A stretch of DNA of 64,000 bases from Ephemerocybe angulata (taxonomy: Eukaryota; Basidiomycota; Agaricomycetes; Agaricales; Psathyrellaceae), in the NCBI GenBank assembly GCA_013368325.1, contig JAACJK010000111.1, positions 496,001 through 560,000 on the forward strand, read 5' to 3'. The position numbers were made by a program, and so were the translations under genes. Below the pieces are notes generated by a model. It had not been told where the DNA came from. It worked only from the letters and a program-made list of their open reading frames with translations, and made no database searches. This document shows, in pieces, positions 23,436-35,411 of this stretch. Every line of letters starts with the position of its first letter. Positions within the stretch are counted from its first letter, which is position 1.

Positions 23436-24987
23436 TCATATATAGATACGAGGCTCAGCCGGAATATGGTGCAGCATTGCGCTAAATATCTCCCATCCCT
23501 TGAGGGCGATTAACTCTGGACGCCCGATCATGTCGTACGCATGTTCAGCCCGACGACTGAATTCAGCATCCACCCCTGGCCACATCATGACCTCCTCTCG
23601 CGGCTTTTTTATCTCATTGCGTAGTGCGTCAATGACAGCCTGGTCTACCTCAATACCGCAGTCGAAGGCTGGAAGGGCTGGAACGGTGAATGCGTGGCGC
23701 GGAGTCGATCCGGACATGTTTGGCTTCTTGGCCTGTTTCCGTATCTTATGGTTATTCCAATACTCCACAAACCTGTCCAGCACAATCTGCATGATCTGGG
23801 GCCAGAGCCAGTAGAATAGCTTCCTATAATTAGAAATTATCCGTCTAGTCAGCAATGATAACAATGCAGTAAGTGCGATGGCTTACGGGTGGACAGGATT
23901 GTTGGGGTTATAGTTGCCATTTTCGTACCCAGACACGACGACAACCTTCAAGTTGACACCAAAGGTCTTCAGAAACCAGTGCCACAGGCCTTCAATGGGG
24001 GTGTTGTGGACACTTTTTAATTGCAGAAAGGGAGGATAGTGTGTGGAATCGATTGTCGGTGCGTATGCTGACCTGCAGAAGGGAAGTAAATACGATGGCT
24101 TGAAGCATAAACCAAGAGAGACGAAACCATACCTCATCCCCGTCTGGTAAGCGAACATGTAGCCTATCTCAGTTCCCTTGTCTGTGACCATCGTAATTGG
24201 AACCGCTGCGGTATGGCGAGTTAGAATGAGGACTCGCGACCGAAAGGTCAATAAAAAGCCAGCCAAGAACGCACTCATTCGCTTTTGTATTGTATCGAGG
24301 AAAACATGGCCCACTGTGTCAACATCACGGTCATTCGGGACGACGACCAAGTTGAGTAGATACGAGGACCATTGATCCTTAATACCATAAATATTCAAGG
24401 CCACTCCTCCCATCTGTAGCGCTTGCGCATTCATTTTCTCGTGACCGTCCCCGTGGTGCTGGTGATTGGGCCCAAGGCAGGAGAGGCTGGATCGTTGAAT
24501 GCGATTCGCTCCAGGAAAGCGCCTGGCAAGACCTTCCGGTGCATACTGCGCCAGAACGTTGCGCACAAAGTCCCTGGGAATGGAGCAGTGTTAGAGAAAT
24601 CAGAAGTGCCGTGCGCGACGGGGTAATTCAACGTACCTGGGGAGGAGGAAACCTTCATTGGCTAACATGCTCAGAATAGTGCCAGTGCCGTTGGACTGGG
24701 CTATATCCTCGGCGACTTTGTCCAGTACAAGCTGTGTGGCGATGTCTTCCGGCGGAGGCTTGCGAACACTCGGAACATCGAACTGTTTGTTGAGCGAGTA
24801 TAGTTTTCTGTCCCTATTACCCAACGAGGACAATCAACTATAATAGCATAAAGAATACGATTTGAACGCACTTGATTTCCAGGTTGAATTCTGCCTTCAG
24901 TCTCGCGAGACGTTCAGGCGTGGACAGACGCTCCTTGGAATATTGATGGAGGGCCTCACGCAGTACGTCGTCGGGCGGGTCTACCAT
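23436..24987 (-). CDS. Integrase-core (DDE) transposase-like protein
   Basis: Spliced minus-strand gene; clear exons include 24872-24987 (MVDPPDDVLREAL…), one ending near 24813, and the C-terminal exon down to the stop at 23436. It matches the agaric integrase-core family: KLYSLNKQFDVP and RKPPPEDIATQL, LLPRDFVRNVLAQYAPEGL, SDGHEKMNAQAL (here GDGHEKMNAQAL), IYGIKDQWSSYLL with the first Asp, MVTDKGTEIGYMF with the second Asp, SVHNTPIEGLWHW with the Glu, then NPNNPVHP and RFVEYWNNHKIRKQ. All three acidic residues are present. An upstream exon (from ATG 25101) is possible but does not splice in frame cleanly. It is the likely mobiliser of the element bounded by 23156 and 29046. Confidence 0.82.
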
Positions 24988-25560
24988 GACATAGTATATT
25001 GTCAGTCATACAAAGTGCAGTGAATTCCGACAGGGCAACATACACGCTTTGGTTCCATATCCGTTCACGCCAGCCATGTTGTTATTTGTACGTGCCGCCA
25101 TTTCGAATTGTTTAAACCCGGAGAGCGGCAAACCGATGAAGAGGGCTGCGAGGCTATTATGCTGCGATGCTGAGTCAATTTCGACGATCCTCTCGCCTTA
25201 TATACTGCCATAGACTCACCCAAGGCGTAATATTCAATTTTACCTGCTGGCTAACACCGTCGCTTACACTCAGTCGCAGTCTACAAGAAGTACACTTAAC
25301 TGCGATAGCCGTAGTTAAACTTCCAGAAGTGACGGGACTTGGATATTAAATGCGAACACCTATGCAAGAACGTCATAGAGGCACATGTTAGTGGTCACTA
25401 AGCGTACTAGTAATGCTAGAATCAATTGAAGCAACCGAGCGGCGAGAATATACGGAGAAGTCCATTAAAAACAATATAGAAGCACAAATGAAGTCTTGTT
25501 GACAGATCGAGACAGATCGTGTCATTCACCGAAGCGTACGTAGTGACACATCATTCTGAT

Positions 25561-28120
25561 TCATTCGTCCTCGTCAGTTAGCGGAGGCCGAGCATCCCCA
25601 TCTCCATTATCCACTTCCTCCTCCTCCTCTGCCTCCCCCTCATTCTTGCCCTCTGCATCCACATCTTTGGCAGCCCGCTTCTTGGAACTAACTGCAATTG
25701 CAACGAACTCCTTAAACCCGAGGAGTTGGCATATGTGAGAGCAACGGTGTTGTGCCTTAAAGGTTTCAATGCCTTCAGAACCGTGATCGCCAACACCTGA
25801 GTCCCTAATATTGCTGATCTTAGAGGCGAAATATATCGTCGGACGAACTAAATAGACGTACCCTTCCACGGTGTGACTCATGGGATCGAAGAGAATAAGA
25901 GTATCAACCCCACGGACATTCATGCGGGAACCTGTTATTTAATCAGTATCAGGGGTCAATATAACATTTCAACGCAGACCCACGACGCACCTTGTATATC
26001 AGAAAAGACAAATTCCTCTTGGCTAGCCCAGAAGACGTAATGCAAGAAAGCAGAAAGAGTAACACCAATCTTATCAGAACGTCGTGGGTATTCCATCGTG
26101 CCGCAATACTTTGTAACCGACATCGTACGGCGCGGCTCAATAAGCCACACGGCCTCCTCAGAAGGCCCAAGGCCAGAAGCCGAAGACGACATCCCAACTT
26201 CGCATGCGAGGAACGCGGGCGTGACTACAAGATCTAGAATAAATGTGAGTAAGGTCTCCCGGCAAAGTCAAGACAATTAACACGTACTGGATGCGTATTC
26301 TATATTCTTTCTGTCTGCTGAAGCTTTGAAGAGGTCCAAAAACCATTCGAGAGATTTGAGACGAACAAGCTCAAGTTCGAGATAGTATGTATTCTCGTCA
26401 CCAGTCACGATCTCACCCTGCTTCGACACGGTGAAGAACCTTTTTGCCATATGGAGTTTGCCGTCAATGGAGAGCTAAAGCGGACATATAAGGCTTCTCA
26501 GACATTATCAGGTCTCGAGTAGACATATACGTACCTGGTGCACTGCCTTAGTCTTTCCCCGAGCGCAAGACTCCCTTCCGATAGACCCACTGACCGTCTG
26601 AGCGTCATCAGGCCACATGGTTGATACTTCACCCGTATCCTCAGCCATAGCCGTAACGGCCTTTTGCAGAATGACCGACTCGCTCGCAGTGCGTCCTACA
26701 TTCGCAGGGAGCTGGCTGCGCATATACATCGAGGCAGGCTGCCCTGTCTCCCGATTTCAAAATGTCAGAAAAAGTACAAGATCGAAGATGGTTAATAGAC
26801 GCACCTAGTCCCAATGCTGCTCTTCGCTTCTGGGGTACCTCGGAGACGCCTCCTTGGGTGTTACTGCGCTTCCGACCAGCTTGAGCTTCCTGAGCTTCCG
26901 CCTCAGGCGCACCCTCCTGCGCCTCTGCCGCGGTAATTTCGGCTTCTTCCTCAACAGCCGCACGACGTGAGAGATACTGTCGTGATTACAGGTAAACTGA
27001 GCAAAGAAATCAATGGGAAGTGAGGTAAGGACGTACTGCCACTTTGTCGATGAAAAGCTCCATGTACATTCTAAACTGAGGTTTGGCCCCAGAAGCGCGA
27101 CCTTTGGGCTCACTAGCTCCGTAGAATGTACCCATATCGCCCGTCATATATTTCTCGTATATTTCACCGATAGTACCGTTCTCATACTCCGGGGAAATAA
27201 CCTTATTTCCAGCAAAGCGCATCTGGACTTCGTCTCTTTTTAATGAGGGGCTGGTCAGAAAGGCCATCACGTCGTTGCTGGTCGGCGCCCGACCATTTCG
27301 GTAGAAATGACTCACTTAACTAGCTCCATCGGTTCAGTCCTCGTCCAATTAGCATTAACCGTTGCGAGATGCTCGTCGATGACCTCTATGCATCCCAAGA
27401 TAATGTATTAGGAGGTGCCGGTTCAAGTCAGAGAGTCGAGACATAGACGTACCAGAAAGGTATGACTCCTTCGGCCACAACCTCCCAGACAGCCCAAGCC
27501 CCATGTCGGTGCTCTTGCCGTCCTTCTTACTCGACGTCATGATGCGGCACTCCACGGTAATAAAGATATCCTCGCTACCAGCACTGCCAGGAGGTGGGAT
27601 CGAAGCAAGGGGCCCTCCAGGAGCGAATGCAGGAGCTGGATTCTTGGTAAGACGAGCGTTTAATGCATGGCCCCGTGCCTGGCGGGCAACGTCGAGGGCG
27701 TGCTGGACACGGGCTTTGTCTGAACATAAAGAATGAAATGAGGAACACTGCAGTCGAAAAGGTGATGGAGGACTGTACCTTGGGCAGCCCCGTTTGGCTC
27801 TGGGTTGCGCTGTTGAGGGCCGGGTGGAGGCATTTTGGCAGTGTCGCATGCACCGCAGATCGTGCGCTCAGATTTCCAGTTCTTGTAGGCTCGACCACAA
27901 GACTCGCATTGGCGCACATTCTACCGTGATATGTCAGAGACCCAGGAATCTTGAGAAAATCAGCTAGAGTATCACGTACCATCCACGCGTCGTACTCGGG
28001 ACTTCCTGGCTCAAGTGTTGCAAGCTTCGAGCATAACATACAAAGTCCAGGTAACCCTTTCATTACAAAAAGCTCTCCACAGCCTTCTCCGTCGTCTGTC
28101 GTGCAGATATTGGCGTCCAT
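25561..28120 (-). CDS. Alpha-type (MHCK/eEF2K-like) protein kinase, transposon cargo
   Basis: Multi-exon minus-strand gene; the start ATG is 28120 (MDANICTTDDGEGCGELF). The N-terminal part has paired Cys motifs (LCMLCSKL, CESCGRAY, ICGACD), probably zinc-binding. The middle is variable. The C-terminal third is an alpha-kinase domain: AVWLIEPRRT, VTKYCGTMEYP, FLHYVFWASQEEFVFSDIQG, LILFDPMSHT, the Gly-rich GVGDHGSEGI, and a final Cys/His site QHRCSHICQLLGF. It should phosphorylate Ser/Thr in proteins; the substrate is unknown. The tail is Glu/Asp-rich. Alpha-kinases are expanded in mushrooms; this copy lies wholly inside the element with the integrase gene. Exact internal exon borders were not all resolved. 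Confidence 0.8.
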
Positions 28121-29016
28121 GGAGTTCAAATTCAAGCGAAGTAGCAAAGTCGGATACGGGGAGTACTAAGCAGGGATCTCTACTGAGTGACAAGGCTCTA
28201 GTTTATTTCTCTCGCTTATATAGGGTTCAAAAACATAATGCGACTAATCACTATACACCACCCAGGCTACTAGTTGAGGAACGGCAAAGTTGTGAAGCGA
28301 GAAAGGAAGACATACATGTGTTGCTGTACCCGTAAGATAATCGCAGTGCACTGTCATTTGGAAAGGTTCTCGAAGGGTCATTATTGCACATAGCGGTTAG
28401 ACGGTAAGAGTTCCACGTACTGTCAATGCATTGTGGTGCATGCCCCGCCAGTTCTCCTCTGCGAACGATCCACCAGCCACAAGGAACGAGGTATGTTGCG
28501 AAGCTCACTTTCTAACAATTACAAGAGGCGGTGGACAGATTGTCATGAGCGTAAAACAGACTGCATGATCACGGACTCACTTCCGCACAAGTTCTGAGTC
28601 GCAGAAGGTAAGAAGAAGAGAAGACGCAGGGTTATTGTAGTCATAAACAGCGCGCGCCAACCCTTGCCTGTTATGAGAACAAAGCCAGAACAAATGGGGA
28701 CACCTCCATCGCTGCCTCGGACCGGCCTTCGAGACTCCTGGCGTCAATACTTACCCTCAAATCCTGGGCGTCCTCATTACATCCTGCCTTGTACACACCT
28801 CGCGGCCCATTACTAGTATCAGGGGACTTCGATCTCAATGTGGTAGAGACTCTGATTCATATTACAACCCTCAGCGTGTCTATTGGGGTGGGTATTTACT
28901 CTATAAGCCATGCCATACTCGTACTCCGGGTCTCCCAAGGAGGCAGGGTCGTGCTGCTGACTCGATGTTTGTGCGGTCAGTTGGCGTAACTGATGGCGGA
29001 CGCTCGCGCATCAAAG
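28121..29016. other. Right non-coding end of the 5.9-kb element
   Basis: No gene is supported. It would contain the kinase promoter and the sequence next to the right terminal repeat. Confidence 0.4.
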
Positions 29017-29042
29017 ATTTCTGCCGTGCAGTTCCCGCCAAC
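29017..29042. repeat. Right terminal inverted repeat of the 5.9-kb element
   Basis: 26 bp, exact reverse complement of 23159-23184; followed by CTTA and the duplicated CCTGGGT at 29047-29053. Confidence 0.85.
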
Positions 29043-29046
29043 CTTA

Positions 29047-29340
29047 CCTGGGTTTGTTCCCCAGTTGCCCAGAAGAATACGGCTCCAACACGCATTCTAC
29101 AGCTTACCATCATCACAGCTTCCTCCTTAAATTTATCAGCAAAGGTGTCGAACTTTGCCTTTAATCTGGGCTCTTGTCGAGCAGAACGTCACTACATGAT
29201 AGGGGAGACTGGCGGGGCGGACTCAAGGCGAGCGGGCTTTGCAGTATGTAGCATTGACAGTTGTCATTTCAAATTCACTGAGATAATACATCGCCCCGTC
29301 GCTTGCTGAGATATAACCCCCCACTGTGTCCCCTTCATAC
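29047..29340. repeat. Displaced 3' flank of paralogue copy A
   Basis: This segment aligns, in the same direction, with 35520-35830 downstream of copy B. Shared runs include AGAAGAATA, TTACAGCTTA, ACTGGCGGGGCGGA and CCCCTTCATAC. It was separated from copy A by the transposon insertion. Confidence 0.7.
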
Positions 29341-29569
29341 TAAAACCAATCACTTGCTGATTATCCGAGTCCGTGTATTTAGCCAGAAGGTTGTACCGCT
29401 GGTCGATCTTGCATGTACCCACACCCTTCAATCTCGTGCTTTTCGCGATACTAGCCGCTCATGAAGGGAATAGACGCCCGTGCGAAAGCCGGAACTTGGC
29501 GGGAACCGGCCGAAGTCGCACCAATTTGGCCTGACACGGTCCATATCCTTCGTCATACTATCGTGATCA

Positions 29570-30255
29570 ATGGGTTGCAAAAAGGTCATAGAGTTGCAAA
29601 AACGCATATCGGCGCACGTTTAGATCACTGGGAACCACAAAAAGTAGGTGGTGCGATGAAGATACGTTGGGGGATTATGTTGCAAAAAGAATTAGAGCGA
29701 ACGGAGCATTCGTCGTGGACCAGGGGGGCAAACGGTGGTCGAAAATTTGTTGCAAAACGGGATTTTTGGAGGAAATCCTCAATATCAAGCCAGGAACTTA
29801 CCAGGGGCGGGCGGAAGTCCCGGAAACGTAATTGTGACCTCCAGAAATATGTTAATCGCCCTTTTCTTTGGCGAAAATTGGAGAACAATTGCAGATATAT
29901 GCTAGATACTCAATGCGTGACGGATTTCATGAGCCCGGACGCGTCGCGATTCAGACTCCGACAGATTCCGACAGGCAAATTCGATCTTTCGGCATTTTTG
30001 GTGTCACGCTCGCCCCTTCGGAGCTCAATCACGGCAGTGACATTTGGCGTGTCACTTTTTGCAACTCCATGATTTTAGCACTCTTTCTCCCGGAAGGCGA
30101 CTGGCAACATACCATATCCACGGAACGCAATATAAAGTACATATTCTTGTAGCCAGCAAGGTAGAGAAGGTATGTATATACTTTATTTTAACAGGGGACA
30201 AACGCTGACGAAGGAATACGCTTCGCCCTGAAAATTTTGCAACTCCGTGACAACG
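29570..30255. repeat. Region with recurrent GTTGCAAAA motif, possible degenerate MITE
   Basis: GTTGCAAAA or its extension occurs directly at about 29573, 29591, 29680 and 29749. It occurs in reverse complement at about 30057 and 30236 (TTTTGCAACTCC). The outer motif GAGTTGCAAAA appears inverted at both ends. A 203-codon frame crosses it but has no domain and is probably accidental. The borders of any element are not clear. Confidence 0.35.
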
Positions 30256-30632
30256 ATAGTAACCCACCACAGCCTCGGATTATCTCCTCAGTAATCTGCA
30301 ATGCGCCGTACTGCCGCGAGAGGTGGGAGGATATGCAGTATCTACTAACGCCTTCCTGAAAGGCGAATCCCTGACTGGCCAGACAGAGTGATACTGTGAT
30401 AGACAGGTGAGATGGGTATCATCCTGTGGCATCGTGCACAAATCAACGACATACTCCGAGGAGATCCACGATACGACTAAGCGCCTGAGGCTTCTTGTCC
30501 TTGGACCACGCCACTATCAATAGCACGAGGATAAAGAGGGCCTTGTGGCCACTTCAGGTGCGATTTCACAGCTTTCGAATGACTTTCCACGCCTCTTGAC
30601 AATCACGACGCTTTTCAGGATTACGGTCAGAG

Positions 30633-33457
30633 ATGGATAGTGCCACAATGTCGCCAGTCGAGCTTGAGCTTGCTAAATCGCTCCCCCTTCTGCGGACTGA
30701 TTCAGAAGATGCGCCTGCATTGAGGATGTCGTTCGCTGAGCAGGACGGTGGTTTACTTATTACGCCAGAGTTGGACGAAGCAGTCGCCCAATGCAGAGCG
30801 AAGGTAAAGCGCATCGCACAAGATTGCAGGTCAGGCAATAGGAAATATCGGTGCGTACACATTTGAAGCCATCCCAGTGCCATTGAAAGGCGTCGTCTCA
30901 CTGCTCGACTCCAATAGCGACATCGAATTCGACATAGAGAACAACCAGGGCAACACTCTTTATGGCCTGTTCGTTACTGAGCTGTACATGGTGGCGGATG
31001 TCCGACGGGTAGACAAGATCTTCGACAAACCACTCTTCTTCGATGGTAGCTGCACCATGTCGAAAGATATCGTCCAGGGCGGTGCGGGTGATTGCTGGTT
31101 CTTGTCAGCGCTGGCGACGGTGTCCTCATCTAAAAGGCTTATAGAGAAGCTTTGCGTCGAGGTGAGCGAGACAACTTATATCACAGCAGCTTTACAAGCT
31201 TGACAGATGAGCTCTGAAGCGCGACGAAGAGGTTGGGGTATATGGATTCATCTTCTTCAGGGATAACCGATGGGAGCCGGTCATCGTCGATGAGTTTCGT
31301 GCACCCCATTTAATTCTCCCTGGGCCTCTTTGGCTGACTTCTCGCTGATACTCAGTCTGCTCTACACGCGAATACCAAGGTACGAGGAGCTGAAGATCAA
31401 CGAGCAGAACCTTTACCACTACAAAAAAGAGCTATACGAAAAGGTCGCGCGAAAAGGAGGAAAGTCGTTGTTCTTTGCCAGGTCGGAGTCATCAGGCGAC
31501 ACCTGGGTGCCCCTAATCGAGAAAGCCTATGCTAAGCTTCACGGAAGCTACTCATCCCTCGGCAGCGGGCAGGAATGGGACGCCCTCGAGGACCTAACAG
31601 GGTACGCTCTTAAATTCACGGTCGTTCTTTTGTCCCACCCCACTGACGTACAACCTTTCGAAGCGGAGTCGCCACGGTTGTCCTCAACAAAGACATCCTC
31701 GACACCGACCGATTCTGGAACGAAGAGCTCTCCCGAGCGAATCGCGACCGCCTCTTTGGGTGCTCATTCAACAATCTCAGCGGAGAGCGGAACGGCAAGG
31801 CCGATACGGATGTCCAGGGCCTCTTCGGTGCGCACTCGTACTCTGTCCTCCGGGCGGTCGAGGTGAAGGGTCGGCGGTTCGTTATGCTCCGAAATCCATG
31901 GGGCAAATCAGAGTGGACTGGGCGGTGGTCGGACGGATCGAAGGAGTGGACGAGGGAATGGGTCAGAGCAATGCCCCTGCTTGGGCACACCTTTGGAAAC
32001 GATGGGCAATTTATGATGGAGTGTGAGTCTGTATAGGTGCCCGAGCAAGAGTTAATGCGCTGATATCTGAACCTGTCGCCCATAGATTCAGATTGGTTGG
32101 ATTGTTTTTCTTTCATCAGCAGAGTTGTGCTATTCGACTCAAGCTGGGCCATGTGTTCCGAGTGGCTTCGTGTTCAAGCACCACCTCTTCCAGCAGCCTG
32201 GTCGTACGGCCTTGTTTCCTGTCAGTCGTTGCAATCTTCTCTTAGTATATTAACTGTGACTTACCCCAACCAAATACCGTATTCTCCTCAGTCAAAATTA
32301 CCGTATCCGGGGCCACGCCAGCCATCATCGTACTCTCCAAACTCAACTCGCGATACTACCGAGACTTCAGCGCGCAGATGAGGTGGTATCTAGACTTCTC
32401 GGTTGTCCGAGAAGGAGAGAAGGAAGTCCTCGCGCAGCCCCACCATTCTCAAAATAGCTCACGCAGTGTGAGCTTGGAGCTCGAATTGGAGGCGGGAACC
32501 TACTTCGTATACGTAGGTACCTATCCTTCAAGACTTGAAGATGGTAGGCTCTGCTACCGGATGCTGACTTTCGCACAATGTATAGGTCCGCCTGGACAGG
32601 GATATTGTGGATACAGGGGTACGATACGTCCCTCCCCAGATATATTGAATGCTCATCTAATACCGACGGCGCTCAGGTCCTCGCCTGGCCTGAAACTGTG
32701 GAAGACTGGAGGAGCGAGAGACTATGCAAAGCGATGGAGAGAAGGGCGCAAAGTCAGAGCATCGCATCCAGTACGTCCTACCATCCATCCCGCATCCCTT
32801 TCAATAATCCAATACTCGGAACGTTTAGATTTCAAGAAGGAGTGGGTTCGACTCAGTAATCCCCCGAGGAGGTTCACTTACTATCTTTGCAGAGACCACC
32901 CCAACTTCCTCAGGGACAACCTCAGCACGTTGATCAAGCAAGAAACCGAAGCTATCGAAGCCAAAAAGGCAAACACACCCACCGAGTCCTCCTCTGACGG
33001 GACAAATGATTCCAGACCTGATATCCTCACCACCAGCAGCACGCCCTCAACCTCAAATCCACCCACCATCATCCCTCCCCCACCCCTCACGATCCTCACA
33101 CCCCCCACATCGCCCTACACAACAGCCCCCAGCTCTCCCCTCAGCACCACTCCTCCAGCTCCTCCTGTCCCTAACACAGAAGAAAAGCCCCCTCCTCCCA
33201 AACCAACAGACTCAGAAACCCCCAAGGCCCCCGAACCCGACCGTATACGCGTGCCGTACGACGATCGCAACACCCTCTTCCTCGGGCTGCGCCTTTACAC
33301 GCGGCATGGCGTGCGGGGCGCGGTCGAGGGGAGGCTTGGAGGTGGAGCTGTCAATGCACCCGCAGCGAGGGCAGGGGCACGTTCCACAGGGGTAGGAACA
33401 GGGACGGGGCCGGGAACGGAGAAAAAGGCCGCATTGACAGGAGCCAGTGGCGACTAG
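30633..33457 (+). CDS. Calpain-like cysteine protease C4 (intact triad)
   Basis: CDS join 30633-30850, 30918-31161, 31220-31293, 31356-31601, 31664-32022, 32086-32220, 32292-32512, 32586-32618, 32677-32770, 32829-33457; 750 residues, in frame. The last exon may contain a further short intron near 32855-32893. The catalytic Cys is in GGAGDCWFLSAL, His in FGAHSYSVL and Asn in MLRNPWG, so an active protease is expected. The beta-sandwich domain follows (AIIVLSKLNSRYYRDF). Then come VRLDRDIVDTG, a Pro/Thr/Ser-rich linker, and the tail VPYDDRNTLFLGLRLYTRHG. Exon borders match C3 closely, which supports tandem origin. It is separated from C3 by paralogue copy A and the 5.9-kb transposon. Confidence 0.9.
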
Positions 33458-33697
33458 TGGGCGGCCTCATTGGCCTTCTTCACTCAAATCATGAGGGAGA
33501 AGGCGGGACCCTTAACAAGATATCTCCTAGATGATGTATGTATGTAGTTCGAACCGAGTTTTGGCGCCAATGGAGAATACATGTAATACGTTAGCGTTGA
33601 ACAACACATCTATAAGGGCCCCTCGATTTTTAAGTTTGTTAGTCCATTGCTTTCTTTTCCTGTTGAAAAGCCTCGGTTGTTGGTGTTGGTGCTAGAG

Positions 33698-33883
33698 TCA
33701 TGTTCGTAGTTGGTTGATAATGCTCAAGACGAGGGTGAGGTCGATAGGAGAAAACTCATCGGCGTCTTCTTCGTTGGGGCCACTGGGGTTGTCGGGTAGC
33801 TTTACGACTTGTTGGTATTGTTTGGAATAGCTCCTGAGATCGTCGAGCTGTTCGCATTGTGCTATCTCATCGAACTTGGACAT
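33698..33883 (-). CDS. Small acidic protein divergent from paralogue copy B
   Basis: A 61-residue frame, MSKFDEIAQCEQLDD…, with the acidic stretch NEEDADEFSPIDLTLVL near its end. A related but disrupted frame lies in the same divergent position beside copy C (plus strand, from 56463), where the ATG is a few codons earlier (MQPPAQSPKVSKFDE). The pairing of this frame with the 420-aa gene in two of three copies suggests one duplicated two-gene unit. Its function is unknown. Confidence 0.45.
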   Translation of the reverse strand: MSKFDEIAQCEQLDDLRSYSKQYQQVVKLPDNPSGPNEEDADEFSPIDLTLVLSIINQLRT

Positions 33884-34076
33884 CTTTGGAGATTGTGCTG
33901 TTGCATGTGATGGGAGGCCGCTTTACGTTTCCCGTGGGCGTTGATACTCGAGTATACGTCAGGCGCTCGTCGGGATTGTGGGTATTTGGCAAGGGTTGCG
34001 GGAGGCGCGTTCGGCCAACTCCGAATCACAACTCATTCCTTCACCACATCTTCACCGCACGAAGCTGTGACGAGCG

Positions 34077-35411
34077 ATGTTCCAGCGCGTTCACAATGCC
34101 CTCGGGCGAGTGGCGGTAAGTCCAGTTAAATAGGGGGTCACAATACTTGGGAAGCGGTCTCCTGACGGCAATTTACATTTGCGGTGGATGCAGCAACGTG
34201 TCTGCTTCTCGGGTTCCTCTATCTCGAAAAGGACTTCAGGATTCTTGGTGAACCAAGGAATCTTTCACAAGTTCTCTCTTAATACTCTATCAATGCCCCG
34301 GAAGACGCATGGAAGAATACAGCCGTTTCGCCTGATGTCAAGCTCTGGTGTTCAACACGATGTTCCGCGCCGCTGGCGGGCACCAGTGACGCGCGTCATC
34401 AACAACCTGGATCCAGGATGCCTGAAAACTTCGGACATTGTTGACTTATATGGGCCTCTCGAACCCAGAGTTACCTTTGGAGTCGCCACAGGAAGGCTTC
34501 ATTATACTTATAGAACACCATTCCCCCAAGGCTCCAGAGGGTTTCTCTACTACCGCAGCAGGCCAGGTCAGGCTGCATGCGCAGGGGAAATTAGGTTTCG
34601 CGTGGTGGACGTTGGTTCTCCATCCGCTTCGGCAGCTGATCTTTTCGCAAGTGGGAGGGACTTGCTAGACTACACCGGCTACAGACCTTGGCGCATACAT
34701 CTGACGCAGCTTTACACAGTGCAACGATATGACCCCATCCGCCGGCTTCTTCAATCCCAGGGTCTCATTAGTGCAGCTCAAGAACGCGAGGCTGAAAACC
34801 AGCTTTCGGGGGTTTCATTGGCGCAACGCCCGGGGCGGTCGACCATCATCGATACCATCTCGGACACCTTTGTCATCCGGCTACCGACATCGACCATCCA
34901 TCTCGCTTTCACCCACGCCGAGGGCTTTTTTCCATCTGTCTCTCCAGGGCTACGAAGCGTGGGTTGGAGAGGGAGCCATGAAACTGTCGACGCCTCCGAT
35001 GCGCCTTGGAGAGTGTATACAGGTGAGGTTTATGACGCTCCTCCATACTGCCAACAAGCCGCCAATTTGCCCATCCTGATTCTCGTTCCCCCAGGATATG
35101 CCGTCGTCAGGTTTGAACTGCAGAGGGCCCAGAGAACGGAAAATTATTGCAACGTGAAGGAGGGCGAAGTCGTGCTTGTCCTCCGGATCCTCGAGCTTTT
35201 GGATCCGCTGGGTCCAGATGGGGTGCCGTTTCGCCTGCCGGAGGGGGGCGACCTCGCTCAGACTCAAGTATCCCACCGGTCCTGGCGTATGCCTCTGGAT
35301 AGGGCACGGAAACTCGGAATCATTACGCCCTCGTCATTCAAGATTTTGGAGGACCTGTATCTCCGCGAAAGGGCACCAGTAGAAGCATCAAGCACTAGCA
35401 ATGCTCAGTAG
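34077..35411 (+). CDS. Uncharacterised ~420-aa paralogous protein, copy B
   Basis: CDS join 34077-34115 and 34194-35411, 418 residues. The first exon encodes MFQRVHNALGRVA; the junction is in phase 0, as in copy A. The same core blocks are present (FLYYRSRPGQAACAGE, VVDVGSPSASAAD, DLLDYTGYRPWRIH, TPSSFKILEDLYL). It is clearly closer to copy A than to copy C in the second half. It lies directly after calpain C4, as copy A lies after C3. The frame is intact. There are no recognisable enzyme motifs. Confidence 0.7.

Larger units (their letters stand above)
23156..29046. mobile_element. 5.9-kb TIR transposon with integrase-core transposase and alpha-kinase
   Basis: A perfect 26-bp inverted repeat (23159-23184 and 29017-29042, starting GTTGGCGGGA) bounds the block, with the 7-bp direct repeat CCTGGGT outside it. 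The sequences beyond the two ends (…GCCTCCTCGTC and GGTTTGTTCCCC…) are adjacent in the 3' flanks of paralogue copies B (about 35500-35560) and C (about 54200-54280). Removal of the block therefore restores the ancestral flank. The element carries an integrase-core gene and an alpha-kinase, both on the minus strand. The remaining right end (28.1-29.0 kb) has no clear gene. Transposition by the encoded protein is inference. Confidence 0.82.

Noticed and set aside
29461..30072. 203-codon plus-strand frame
   Set aside because: Covers the GTTGCAAAA repeat region and shows no domain; likely chance.
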